DNA of 64,000 nt from Distichodus sexfasciatus (taxonomy: Eukaryota > Chordata > Actinopteri > Characiformes > Distichodontidae): NCBI GenBank assembly GCA_032718565.1, contig JAVGVS010000106.1:1358389-1422388 (forward strand). The letters are read 5' to 3'. Position numbers and translations under genes: made by a program. The notes under the pieces are model-generated. The model ran no database searches. It was not told the origin of the DNA and saw nothing but the letters and a program-made list of their open reading frames with translations. Shown one piece after another: positions 22,929 through 35,210 of this stretch; the stretch's first letter is position 1; each line of letters begins with the position of its first letter.

Positions 22929-23190
22929 TGGGCTTTACCTGGGCTAGGTTTGGTACAAGTGGGCATGGGCTTAGTTTGGGCTTTTAACTGGGCTGGGTTT
23001 GGGGCCCATGTGGGCCACCTATATGAATATAAATGGGCCACACATGGGAATACCACACAGACAGAGAACATGGGCTTTACCTGCGTTAGGTCTGGTACAG
23101 GAGGGCATGGGCTTCTAACTGGGTTGGGTTTGGGGCCCCGTAGCTGGGCAGCCATATGAATATATTTGGGCTACAAATGGGACATAGGTT
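22929..23190 (+). repeat. GGGCTTTACCTGGGCTGGGTTTGG minisatellite, right part
   Basis: The same unit as 19690-20204, continuing after the inserted CACTG element. Confidence 0.85.
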
Positions 23191-25820
23191 CTATTTGGGG
23201 CTAAATAGAGACAAAAATAATCAATGGAAAAAGTGTGGTGGATTTAAACTGCATGTATTGCATTTTGTTTATTTATTCATTTGCTGTTGTTTGTTAATTT
23301 ATGGGGTATGTCTGCCACATTTGAGCAATTTTAATGAAATCTAAATTTTATATAGCCTACATACTATATTCCCCAGTTTTCTACTCAGCATAAAAAGTCG
23401 TGATGTACTAGGCTGTACACTGATAAGCACTATATTTACAAATAGCACATGTGAAGGAAAATTTCAGTACAGGTTGTTATTTTTGTAAAAAACTCCTATG
23501 TAAAATGTAGGTCAACAAATTGGCAATGTGGTTTCTTATTTTTCCCTCTTTAGTAATGTCTCCTTTCTCTTCCCGTTCTGTTATGCGTGTGTAGTACCCG
23601 GTACAGATAGATAATGTAATAAAGAGTTTGGTTGTGTCAGAGTCATGAAAAAGGCATCTGAGCCAGTGAGATAATGGCTATAGTTAGTTTATACATGACA
23701 TAGTGCCTACACAAAAGGTGTATAAAATGTATGTGACCAAGAACAGGGGAGCACTCTCACTCTGCACTTGATGTAGGGAAGACTGCTCCTGCGGCAAACG
23801 AATAATTTGTGCTCAATTAAATCTCTATTGTGGCTTTTGACCTGTCAGCTCATGGTGCTCACCACCCCAGCACAGCACCCAACCATGCCCCCTATGCCCC
23901 CACCCCCAAACCCCAGCTCACAGACTTTCCCATCTTCCGCCTTCTACTTTCCATCACTCCGACTCTGGGGCAGTGTACAACCAGGTATAAACTATAAACT
24001 AAACTACTAAAAATGCTATAAATCCATATTCTTTTTTTAAACACTGTAAATCCATTCATTTTTTGTACACACTAGAACACAAAGTGATTCCAAACTTGGC
24101 ATTTTACTTGTCTAAAATATGTTTTTTTCACTCATTAAGCATTGTAGACAATAGAACTAAACAAGTCATTGTTTTAAGAAAACTGTTTAACTTGTTTACT
24201 GAATTTTTTACTAGTGTTTTTTGAATTTCCAGGGTAAAGGATTTAAAAATAAAACTAAAGTGGAGAAGTTGATTCTGTTCTTAGGCAACTCAAGACATCT
24301 ATTAAACTGGTAGATTGGGTCTTTCATGATGATTAACTAGACAAGGGCTCTTTAAGGCATTATGTATTTTGAAGTAATGCCTCTCATGGCCCAAGCCCAT
24401 TAGAAATTAATTTATTAATGTAGAAGTACAAACTGAACTACGAAATTATATGTTGCCAAATGTGTTATATCATCTCTTCCAGTGCATCACTTATATTCAC
24501 TTCCTCTTTAATTCTCCTCAAATGCAGAGGATTCTTGAACAGTACATTACGATTGGTAGAGAAAAAGGCAGAATCTGTGGGAAAGCTGAAGATGTTATAT
24601 AGTTGCTTTAGTGAAAAAACAATGGATGTGCTTGAGGATCTTAAAGACCTGACAGAGGCTCTGCAGTACAGAGACATCCTTTGATGGTAAAAACACTAAA
24701 GAAGTCAAGGAAATAGATCAACAAGTTTTATGATAAACTATGACCAGAAAGAATGGTCACAGGTGAGGAATCTCTCTTTCACAAAGTCTAATTATTAATT
24801 GGGCAAAAAACATAAGGTAAATCTAAAACCAATTTAATGTGGGGTAAATTAATGTGTCAGAAAAAAAAAAAGGCACTAAAAGCAGCTCTTAGAGGCGCCA
24901 TGACAAGAGTACTAAGCACTGCAGGCTTCCCTGCTCCTGTCATGTTAGCGATTAATAAAGGCACACAAAATGGCAGTACTACAAACACAACAGACACAAA
25001 TGGCCAAACACACTAGACACAAATGGCCAGATTTATTATTAACTAATAATAATAATAACCAATTTATGAACTGTAATACTGAAGAAAATGGTAAAGCTTC
25101 GCACCAAATCACACTTCTTGTGGAAGTGTGTATCAATAGCACATACCTGAGCACCACAATGATAAATGACACCTTTTTATACCTTTGCGACCTGTGCTTA
25201 GACGCCGTTTGCTGCAATTGCTGGCGTATTTATTTGTGTATTTATTTTATTATGCTGGCATATTTCATATTTGCGTGTAAGGATATTTTATTTAGATAAA
25301 TGCAGTGTAAATGTATTTAGAACAAAAGCAAAAGCGCGGTAGCCACCCTACAACCTGATCTTCTATCTTAAATTTCCAGCAGCGCCTATTTCTTCAGTTA
25401 TTGGCAGGCGCTGGCAGCAGCAGCAATGTTTCGGCGGCGCTTTAGCGGACTTTATTACAATTGAATAACATGTTTCTTTCATATTTAAATTAATAATATC
25501 AGTATTCTGTAGTTGCCATTGCTTGAGCTAAAATTTGATTTTTAAATTGTGAATGATTTAGCTAGCTCATGTTAAGTAGTGCTTACCTCGTCGAAGACTC
25601 TAATTAAAACTTTTTGATATACAGTGATGCAGTACAAACTAGTCCTTTTATACATTTTTAAGCATTTTCATTAGGTCTCTTTTCAAGTTTTTATTGCATT
25701 CTTCTTCTTATTAACACACGATGTCGTTTTTATAATTTTTCCCGATTTGAGCAGAACTTTTGGTAAGAAATGCTATGGCTAGTAGTTTTGTCTTTAGCCA
25801 GTGATGGCTAGCTGACCAAC
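23191..25820. other. Intergenic AT-rich sequence with two coding-like islands
   Basis: Mostly non-coding. At 23849-23984 (+) an exon-like segment with AG acceptor and GT donor reads TPAQHPTMPPMPPPPNPSSQ and is proline-rich. At about 24529-24684 (+) a frame ends STLRLVEKKAESVGKLKMLY ... YRDIL and is predicted helical. The combination of a Pro-rich stretch and a helical end recalls SRA1/Sec31 C-terminal regions, but the similarity is weak and may be accidental. A hypothetical gene or pseudogene is possible. Nothing else was recognised. Confidence 0.3.
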
Positions 25821-25826
25821 CGCGTA

Positions 25827-26290
25827 ATGTCTGACGGAGAAGTGGGCAGGGAACTGCGAACTGTGGTATTGAGTCTTTGGCAGATCCAGCTGACCTCCGG
25901 CGCCCTCAACGAGCTAAAGGCTACGCTGGGAAGTGGCGCAAATGGAAGCTTCGATGAACCTTCGCCAGACCCAAGCGGCGGCAGTCCGGAGCGAGCGCCG
26001 AGCGGCTTCAACCCCGCGCAAGGAGAGCCGAGACCGGCGTGCCAAGCCGTGACTCATCCCGTGCAATGTGCAGCTTACTCCGGCAACCGTGATGGAGGGG
26101 GTTCGGGAACGTCAGCGAGCAAGCCTTCACCAATGCTAGCTGGTTACCAACAAGGTTTGAGAGCAGTTCCCCTCTGCTGCTAAACTAGACAGCGTGTAAT
26201 GGTCGTAGACTCCATCGTCCGCAAGCGTCGTCTTGGAGTAAAGCTGTTTTTATCTTGCTTAACCCCAGACTCGTGTCTTAGACAATGGAA
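25827..26290 (+). pseudogene. LINE ORF1 fragment, left part
   Basis: A frame of 118 codons starts MSDGEVGRELRTVVLSLWQI, with an amphipathic, coiled-coil-like start and a Gly/Ser/Pro-rich middle. It is followed in another frame by VVDSIVRKRRLG, which resembles the GDSIVR block of the esterase-like domain of L2/CR1-type LINE ORF1 proteins. The matching next block (VVIHAGVND) appears at 29612-29640, after an inserted LTR element. So one LINE was split in two. Confidence 0.65.
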
Positions 26291-26326
26291 AAAAACACCC
26301 CAGGCATTTTTGGCGTCACAAGGACG

Positions 26327-29300
26327 TGTCAGAAAACGGAAAAACCCCACCCAGGAGTGACATAGGTGATGAGCTGAGGATTGACTTGTTTGAGACCCTG
26401 TTCATGGATCAATTAGAAGCAGCATAAGATATAAGGCAAAACAGTATGAACTCACCGTAACCACGTTGTAAGCAGACAACAGTAAATAATCTCCTCAGTG
26501 GAGGAGCCGCGAAAGAAATGGGCCTGGTCAAACAAATAGAAGAGGTCAGCACGGCTTTCAGGGACCACGGAATACTAAAGACTGAACCATTTAAAATATT
26601 ACTAGGAGCAGAGACATATGCTGTGTCGGTATGGTCCATTGCCGTTGCTTCAAAAATGAAGGAAGAATTAGGAAGGATGGAAGTGAGCGGAGTGATAGAG
26701 AAAGTCACCCAGGCAACGGATTGGTGCGCACCTATGGTGCCTGTTATTAAACCTAATGGACAGGTGCGCATATGCGTGGATTTGAAGAAACTGAATGAGA
26801 ATATCAAAAGAGAACGATTCGTGCTGCCGACGACAGATGAGATTCTTGCGAAACTAACAGGTGCAAAGTGTTCACATCCACTTAGATGCTGCAAGTGGCT
26901 TTTGGCAAATACCGTTGCACCCTGAGCGCTACCGGGTAACGACTTTCATCACGCCATTTGCTAGATATTGTTTTAAAAGACTTCCTTTTGGCATCAATAT
27001 CGCGACTGAGATCTTTCAGCGGAAGATCTGAAACTACTGACAGAGCTCGAGGAGTTCAAGTGTACATGGACGATGTGATCATATATGGGGCATCCATGCA
27101 GGAACACGACACACGACTGAAACGTGTAATGGAAACAATAGAACTGGCAGGACTGAAATTAAACAGAGATAAATGTGTGTTCGGCCAAAATGAGCTGCAT
27201 TTCCTGGGTCAGGTAGTCGATGAGAACGGAGTCAGGGCGGACCCAGAGAAAGTCAAAGCCATCGCAGAACTCAAAGCCCCAAAGAACGTGCACGAACTAA
27301 AGAGAGTGCTGGGGATGATCAATTATATAGGGAAGCCATACTAACAGGAGGATCACTATACGAACTCCTCCAAGCAAAAACTGCGTGGACATGGGACTGT
27401 GCACAGGAGCAAGCATTTAGCCAATTAAAGGAAGCGCTCATGTCGTCACCAGTATTGTCATTCTACGACGCAGAGAAGCCGACAGTCGCATCTGCTGATG
27501 CCAGCAGTTATGGTTTGGGGGGAGTGCTTCTCCAACAAATCGGAAACTGCTGGAAACGGTCGCATATTGTTCGCGAACACTAACGAAGCGAGAATGAATC
27601 TTGGGCAGATTGAGAAGGGCGTCTTTCATGAGGTCTGAAGCGTGCGGGCATTTCTGCAAATACCTGAGCGGGATGAAGCGTTTCAAACTCATTACAAATC
27701 ACAAGCCGCTAGTCCCGTTGATAAACAGCAAAGATCTGGACAACGTGCTGATTAGATGCCAGAGACTTTTACTCAGACTAATGAGATTCAGTGTGACAGC
27801 CGAGTACGCTCCAGGTAAAACACTTGTAGTAGCGGACACGTTATCACGAAGCCCACAAAGCGGCACCACGGACAGTACCACCGAATCAGACATAACTTCT
27901 TTATCGCCAGACATACATCATGGGAAACGTCGGCATCACAAAAGTAAAATAAATGCAATTTGTGGAAGCAACGAAAAATAATGGCTTGCAGAGAGTAAAA
28001 CAACTAATCAGAACCGGATGGCCGCTTTGCCGCGAAGGTACATCAGCCGATAAAGAACATGCATTCAGTAGTGAATTATCGAGACTGATGGCTTACTTAC
28101 TCGGGGAAACCGTATTATCATTCCAGAGTCCCTACGACGTGAAACTCTAGAACGAATACATGAAGGGCACCAGGAAGCAGCAAATGCAGAGAAAGCACAG
28201 ACATCTGTGTGATGGCCAGGACTGTCTTCAGGCCAAACGGAAAGAATTGAAATGTAAATTCTGCTCTTTGAGCATAAAAGTCACTAAGAAAAGAGCCGCT
28301 GATTCCAACATCCCTACCTGACAGACCATGGCAGCACCTGGGCGCGGATCTGTGTGAGTACAAAGGAAAACATTATCTTATACTCTCTGATTATTATTCC
28401 AGGTAGTTGGAAATCCTGCATATTGAACACCACAGCAGAACAAGTTGTCATCAAGCTCAAAGCAGCATTTGCGCGATTCGGCATCCCTGAAGTGGTCGTA
28501 TCGGACAACGACCCATAATTTACGAGCGAAGCTTTTCAGACATTCAGCCGTGAGTTCTATTTTCAGCATGTTACTTCAAGTCCACATCATCCGTCGGGCA
28601 ATGGACAAGCGGAGCGAGCTGTCCAGTCAGCAAAAGCGATACTATGGCAAAAAGACCCGGTGCTAGCGCTGCTAAGTTACAGAACAACTCCAAATTCATC
28701 GACCGGAGTGAGCCCGGCAGAGCTTTTGATGGGGACGGAAACTTCGGAACACAACACTGGACCGCAACCTTATTCCGAAGTGGCCGGATCGGAAACTTAT
28801 ACAAAGGCGAGATGATGCTGCTAAGCAACAGCATGGCACCTATTAATAGGAGCACGGGTCAAAGACTTACCCAGTTAAAACAAGGTGATCCAGTCCTTGT
28901 CAGCTGGGCGAGGAAAAACTTTAGAAAACTCAGCGGCGGTTGTGGGACAAAAGTACAACAAGCATCTATGTGCTCCGTGGCAAATTGGAGTGAAAGCGAA
29001 ATTGCCGTTATACAACTCATTCCATCAGAGAGCTATGCTGAAGCTGACAAAAGAGTGATGAAGTACACCAGGCAGACAGATAATCCACAGTCTACTCAGG
29101 GTAGCGAGGATTAATAACAGGTCTGGTACGGTGAAGTAAACCAGTTTCAAAAACTAAATTTGTAGCTGTAGATTTCCCAGGAAGCTTATAAAGGTTGATG
29201 AATGGACTGTTCAAGGTTAAATATTAATAGCATATTGGTATATGTTAATGGAAAGAAACGTTGCAGTGGTGTTATGCTATTCATGCTGTTAAATCCAAAT

Positions 29301-29551
29301 AGAATTATAGAATGTTTAAAGGTCTAAGGAACAACAAGCTGAAATTGTAATAAGTAAAAAGGGATAATATGCTATGTTCATTATGTATTATTTTGACATT
29401 ACTTCTGTTGGTTAAGTGTTCGCAAATTTATAAAAGGGGAAGGTGTCAGAGTATTACGTAAAACTTCGGAAAACCTCATCCAGGGGAAGTTACGTGGGTG
29501 ATAAGAGCTGCACGGGGATTGACTTGTTTGAGACCACTGTTCATGGATCGT
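26327..29551 (+). mobile_element. Degenerate Ty3/gypsy LTR retrotransposon
   Basis: LTR-like ends are related: 26327-26410 and 29444-29549 both start TGTCAGA and share GGATTGACTTGTTTGAGACC and TTCATGGATC. Between them are reverse transcriptase (26518-26925 and 26958-27344, with KPNGQVRICVDLKKLNE and the YMDDV motif at 27061-27075), RNase H (27460-27860, with SADASSYGLGGVLLQQ and AEYAPGKTLVVADTLSRSP) and integrase (28100-28740, with SDNDP and HPSGNGQAERAVQSAK). Gag and protease are absent, and several frameshifts and stops break pol. It is a dead copy with a large 5' internal deletion. Confidence 0.85.
26518..28800 (+). pseudogene. gypsy pol pseudogene (RT, RNase H, integrase)
   Basis: The order RT, RNase H, integrase is typical of Ty3/gypsy. 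The integrase has the SDNDP motif with the second catalytic Asp, but the HHCC finger region is degraded. Frame changes occur near 26890, 27340, 27560, 27600, 28150 and 28320. No intact enzyme is encoded. Confidence 0.82.
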
Positions 29552-29574
29552 TTTGTTAATTAAAAACCCAAATG

Positions 29575-30960
29575 AGAGACTGGCCGCTTGCTGCTGTGCT
29601 TCAATACTGTGGTGATTCACGCTGGAGTTAACGACATGAAAAATAAACAATCTGAAGTTTTTAAAACACACTTTCCATCGCTTTGCTGAATAATTATTAG
29701 AACTGAGAGGCAGCTGCCATCACGAATCCTTTATCTATTTTCTTACTTCAAGAGGTGGTGGTTTTTAATCGCCTTTTGCATTGCATAGCTGGCTTAAAAC
29801 ATGCAGTATGCGTGGTGATTTTTGATTTTGAATCGTGAATGCTGGAATAGTTTCTAGGAAAGACCTCGGCTGTATATCGCAGAGATGGTCTGCACAAGCA
29901 TCTGGCTCTAACTGACCGTCAGAAGCGGTCCTGGACAGTAAGATGGAACTGTGACCAATACATCGAGGAGAAACAGCTCCAGACTCTGCTGAATTCGATC
30001 TCAACCTTAGACTGTTTCTCCGGGATCCCTCCTATACCCAGCGTGTCAGCGTCGTGCGAACAGGCACAAGAAAACAGTGGAACCCTCCAATATCATCAGT
30101 ATTAAGACTACTCAGCATCAGAGTCCTACGCCAACAGTCGTTACCAAACTCAAGCTGGCCTTACTGAATATTAGAGCTTTGAATAGTAAAACGTTCTTTG
30201 TGAATGAACTGATAACTGATCATAAACTAGATTTTATGTTGTTGACTGAGACTTATTTGAGTACAGATGGAGCAGCCTCCTTAATGACTCACACCACCAC
30301 ACTATAGTTTAATTTTACAAATCATAGCGGAAGAAAAAAAAGGAGGGGCCTGGCTTAACATCTGTTACAATTCTTTAATTGTAAAACATATTGCATAGCA
30401 CTTTCTCTTCTTTTTGAGTACTTAGCAACTGTGGTGAATGCTCAGTCAAAATAGTGCTTTTAGTCATTTATAGACCATCTAAATATTCGTCTTTTTAACT
30501 GAGATCTCAGAATTGCTTTCTATATGTATTACTACGTATGATCAGGTTTTATTAACTGGTGATTTTAATCTGCATGTAGACAATGCTTCGGATGAAACCT
30601 TTGGATTTTATTCAGCTATTACACTCAGTAGACTTCACAACATACTGCAGGCCCATAACCGAGGACACACATTGATTTTGGTTATTTCCGGGGACTAAAT
30701 ATAAACATTAGTCAAATCAGGATTATTAGCAGTTCAGATCGTCAGTGCATATTTTATGAAATTGGGACCCTATTCCCTGGAGTCGAGTTAGAATCGAATT
30801 TCCATTTAAAACATTAATAAACAACTGCTGAAAGGTTTGCCATTACTCTGAACGAATTGCCCGTTCCCCCTGAGAAATTAACTGTTGATGAAAGGGTGAT
30901 TTATTTTACCAGTCGTATGAGACTAGAAAAGAGACAGTTACGGCACGCAGTATACAGTCT
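29575..30960 (+). pseudogene. LINE right part: ORF1 end and ORF2 endonuclease remnants
   Basis: VVIHAGVNDMKNKQSEVF at about 29610 is the esterase-like block of an L2/CR1-type ORF1. ADGLHKHLALTDRQKRSW-like sequence follows at about 29885. ORF2 endonuclease motifs then appear: KLALLNIRALNSKTFFVNEL (30150), DFMLLTETYLSTD (30230) and LLTGDFNLHVDNASD (30550). Stops and frameshifts break it throughout, and the reverse transcriptase is missing. Confidence 0.75.
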
Positions 30961-31330
30961 ACAAATTCAGCCTGTAATTTCATTTTGTGATTGTTTGATG
31001 ATATTTAAACCCTAAATTCTTTTAACTATCCTTTCCTTTTCTTCAATGAATGGTTGGACACAGGTGGACATTGTTGCTGCTTTTGCCACGTAAGTAATTC
31101 GAATTTAATATATATATATATATATATATTTTTTACATATTTGTACTAGCATTATATATTTGCGGTTCATGCTGATTTGTCATTTCATCTAAGCTCAGAT
31201 GTTTGCACTTGCAAGCCCAAAAATATATAATAAATTGTTGATGGCAGACAGTCATTTTCTCCCTCTGCTCAGCGTCATTCATTGGCTATGGCGTGATGAC
31301 AAAGACAACAATTTAAATGAAGAAGAGACA
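30961..31330. other. Intergenic, nothing recognised
   Basis: It contains a short (AT)n tract at about 31108-31128 and otherwise shows no gene or repeat I can support. Confidence 0.5.
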
Positions 31331-31332
31331 CC

Positions 31333-32805
31333 CTTATAATGCATTACAGACATTTATAAGAGCCATTTAATAATACATTAAAGATTCTTAAAGCATCTAT
31401 AACAGTTTTAAATGAAAAATATAACAGATGTAATGTACATTAATAACATGCATTGTTATTATGTTCATAAGCCTGACATGAGAAGGTTCAAAAACATTTT
31501 GGCAGCCAAATGTGGAATTAACAGAGGTGGAAATTACTTTTATGCTGTATGTAGACTTGCTTTTTAAGGTTCATTACATACATGCACAAAACAAACCTCA
31601 TCAGCATTGTTTTAAAATGAGTATAACATGAAGCGCAACCCTCACTTTTAGTGTTGGCAGCCTAGTGGTTAGGACTGTCGCCTCAGGGCCATGGGTTTGA
31701 GTGCCACTACCATCACTAGACAGACCATAATCCCAAGTTATCCCAGAAAACTGTCTCTGAAGTTAGAAATGGAAGTCACTCTGGATAAGAGCATCTGCTA
31801 AATACCATAAATGTAATGATTACATTGCTGCTGTAGCAACATTAACTATATAAATTAGATTGAGTAGCTGATTTATAAAATATATGTTAAGGCATTATGA
31901 ATGATTTCAGTGCTGTCATTGTAAAGTCAAGTCAAATGCACCTCTCTTTATACATTTATAAGCTATGACTACACAAATATATGCTACATGCTTACGTGCA
32001 TTATAACTTCATAAAATAATTTAGTGCAGTTAATGTAAAGTCAAGCCATTAGTACTCTCATTTATAAATTCTTTAAACTAAATCCACATTCTATAAGCGT
32101 GCTGAAAGGGTCTTATATGTAGGCATTATTGACACAGTTTGGGAATACAGTGAACAAGCTGATAAATATATTATGTTCACTTCTGTCTTCAGTCCTCCGC
32201 TGAGCTCCTGACGCTAATGCTGACAACTCCGCTCTGAAACATTATCCATCCGCTTAGCTTGTTTGTCGCCTGGCCTAATATACATGACCAAACAACATTT
32301 CCCCATGATACATGCATTTGCCCTAAGATGCTGGGGGAAAGTGGAATTGGACTGCCGTGTGGTGCAGTATCTTGAAAGTGAAACAAAAGCTAGGAAATAT
32401 AACTAAACTTGCAAGCAAGTCTGTATTGCTACACACGGCATGAAGTCATTTGCCTGCCAGCGTGCCGTACCTCTAAAATAATTAATATGTTTATCATTGA
32501 GTAATATGATATTTGATCATTAAATATATTATAAACACTTTATTAACTTTTAAAATGAATTTACAGTATAAAAGATTACATTGTGAAGGTGCATATGCTG
32601 CCATATTCATCATATTCTATAAAGATTCATTTAAATGCTTTGAACTTCTTATGTCAGGCTTATAAACACAATAGCAATGCATGTTATTAATGTATATTAA
32701 AGCTGTTATATTTTATTTAAAGCTGTTATAGATGCTTTGTGAATTTTGAATTTATTCTTAAATGCTTCTTACAAATGCCTCATTCATGCCTTATGAGTGC
32801 TAATA
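31333..32805. mobile_element. Long-TIR DNA element containing a SINE
   Basis: The left arm (31333-31485) and right arm (about 32640-32805) are inverted repeats of about 150 bp. Both carry AAAGCATCTATAACAG (as reverse complement on the right), GCATGTTATTAATGTA and ATGTCAGGCTTAT. Left outer sequence CTTATAATGCATTACAGACA pairs with the CTCATAAGGCATGAATGAGG seen when the right end is reversed. No transposase is present, and the interior is AT-rich with a SINE at 31650-31820. Confidence 0.7.
31650..31820 (+). repeat. tRNA-derived SINE
   Basis: The head GCAGCCTAGTGGTTAGGACT is followed by B-box-like GGGTTTGAGTGCCACTACC. The tail AAGAGCATCTGCTAAATACC matches the shared fish SINE 3' end. It sits inside the long-TIR element. 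Confidence 0.8.
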
Positions 32806-33202
32806 TAGTCACACAGTTGGATTATTTTGAGATTAAGCCATAGTTCAGATAATGAATGAATAAAGCTTATTTGAAAATCATATAAAAAGAAAACAAGCAT
32901 ATATCCTTCAAATCCTGGTCTTAGTATTAGGGTTAATGCTTCATTCTATGTATTTGGCTGCATTACAGCATATGTGAGTGTTTATATGAGGTGATGCCAA
33001 AGTCTGATAATTTTTCACATCAAGTTATTTGTTTATCAGGTGTCAAGGGCTGTGATTTTTCTCCTCTGAAACATGTTTCTGAACCTTTGCCCCTTTTATT
33101 CTAAGTTGTGTTATGCTATTTGTAATGTTGGCTTATGCATATTCTTAAACCTAGAGTGTTTGCAGGGGCTCTTAGAAACCATGACATGCTAACGTTAATC
33201 AG

Positions 33203-35210
33203 CAAGAAGCTGAGAAGGCACTGTCAAAATGGTTTATTGGAGCTAGAGACAGAGGAGGACAAAAGAGCAGCATCAGGAGATACAACCCGAGACCAACCAA
33301 GAGTACCAATGAGCAGCTGTATGTTCATTTGTTAGTAAATGTTATTTAGTGCTGCTGAAGTTTAGAAAGCCAGAATTTAAAAATGTTAGAAATAAAAGTT
33401 AAGATTTGAAGCATTAGAAGTCTCACTGTGTGCTCCTAATGCTTTTTTGTCATAGTAATTCATGGTAATTGTTGCAAAATAATATATAAAAGCAGTCATT
33501 TTTTTAATTAAGTGTACATGTCTAAAAGTAATGTGACATTAATACTTAGTAGTTCTCATATTTAAATAAGGAGGCATTAGATACAAGTTGACCCAATTTA
33601 GTGTTCACATAAATCTTAATACTTGGACTGAAAATGGGATAGCCTATATGTTGCCCAGTTGGGGCTCATCTAAACAACAGGTGGGCCCTCTTGCAACTCT
33701 TACTTCAACCGTTGCCCCATATAGCACCCACATGGAACTTGAAGCTGGGACCAAAAAGGGTCTTATGTAAGTTGCCCAGTTTGGGCCTACCTGTGTCCCA
33801 GTGTAATACTGCATAAAACCCATGGGTAAATGTCGTGGGGGCCAAATTGGAACCTGCGGACAATGTCCACATTGGGCCTATTTTTAACTTATTGTACCCT
33901 TATGGGGCACGCATACAAATGTTGGCTGGAGTAGTTGCTAATGTACACTATGTTAGTGGCTAATGTACTATATTACTTGCTAATGTACACTATGTTAGTG
34001 GCTAATGTACACTTGATATATGTAATATGATATGAAATGTTCAGTTGATATGAAACAAGTGGAAAATGTTGAAATTTGTGAAATATTGTGAAACATAATT
34101 GTGAAATAAAAAGGAAAATACTGCGTTGTGATGATGAATTGAGCATTTGAGAGTGTTATTTATTACCCTGAAATGATGAAGTGGAGCAGTGGAAGGAGCA
34201 GTCTGGTTTGATCGACATACTGCAAGGCAAAGGCATTAACATCTACTTACCTGCTCGATTAGACATTTTAATGTCCTCATTTTATACAAAAAATATAAAT
34301 GCATGTAAAAATCTACATTCATCAGTTTTCATTTCATTTGCAGAGGCACAGAGGCAGTGGTAGTGAAGATGCTGTCGAAGTCTGTTGTGCTGCTCTGTTT
34401 GTGGTAGCAGCTAGCACAAGTAAGTCTTTTCACTTTCAGTCATTACAAAATTGACCATTTTTATTTCCAAATATTTAAAAAACTAAAATACACATTAAAC
34501 AAAGCCACAATGTAAGATATCAATATTATAATATATGATGGTATAATTAGTTTGCTGCAGCAGAGCAAAGCGATGTTGATGATGAAGATCTGGAGAATCT
34601 GTTAGAATCAGTGCTGCAGATGTTTAATGAGATAAAAGAATCCCTTAGAAACAGCTGGAAGGTGTGGCGACTGCAACTGAAGGTAAAAGTAACGTCTTCC
34701 TCCTCTCTCTAAAAATGGAAGCCATCTCTCCTAAAAATCAATTACAATATATTCTTAGAATAATTAGTGTATTAATATGCAATAATAACTCAAATATTAT
34801 TAATGATGAAATAAAGATCATGTGAGGGTTCTCATGAAGAACAATTTTAGTCAAATCTCACCTTAATAACTGTATAAATTTATTTTGATGATAGAGATTA
34901 AATTCTGCACTTTAAGATCTGGGTTATTTAACTGTGAGACTTACCACTGAAAGCACAGTTAGTCTAGGACTAGTCATAATCTTAGCATGAAACTGGCCCT
35001 AAACCTGTCTCTACGGTGAGTGTTGAAAGCATTAAATATGTAGTATTTAGTAATGTAGAGACAAATTTATTTATGAGACATAACAATATACACTATCCTT
35101 ATTTTAATGAAGCTCTACATTTTATTGAAATTTCATTAAAAAAATTATATTAATTTATTAAGGATTGAAGAAGATTGCAAACGCTGCCCACAAAAAGATC
35201 TGGAGGCAGT
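33203..35210 (+). other. Chain of unassigned, phase-compatible coding-like exons
   Basis: Four open segments with AG/GT borders can be joined in phase: 33203-33334 (KALSKWFIGARDRGGQKSS), 34344-34419 (RHRGSGSEDAVEVCCAALF), 34561-34682 (EQSDVDDEDLENLLESVLQM, followed by FNEIKESLRNSWKVWR) and about 35175-35210 (KIANAAHKKIWRQ then TAG). The third is acidic then helical. No start codon or first exon was found, and I recognise no family. An alternative frame of the last segment, CKRCPQKDLEAVDRQLEKLG, is also open. It could be a real small gene, a lineage-specific gene of repeat origin, or a pseudogene. Confidence 0.3.
33620..34020 (+). repeat. Gene-free stretch with GGGCC-rich phrases and short tandem repeat
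   Basis: Bases 33650-33910 carry repeated TTGCCCAGTTTGGGCC-like phrases similar in style to the minisatellite at 19690. Bases 33935-34012 repeat GCTAATGTACACTATGTTAG about three times. It lies in the putative intron between the first two unassigned exons. Confidence 0.55.

Noticed and set aside
26518..28800. Domesticated retroviral or gypsy gene
   Set aside because: Many frameshifts and stops break RT, RNase H and integrase; no long intact frame suggests co-option.
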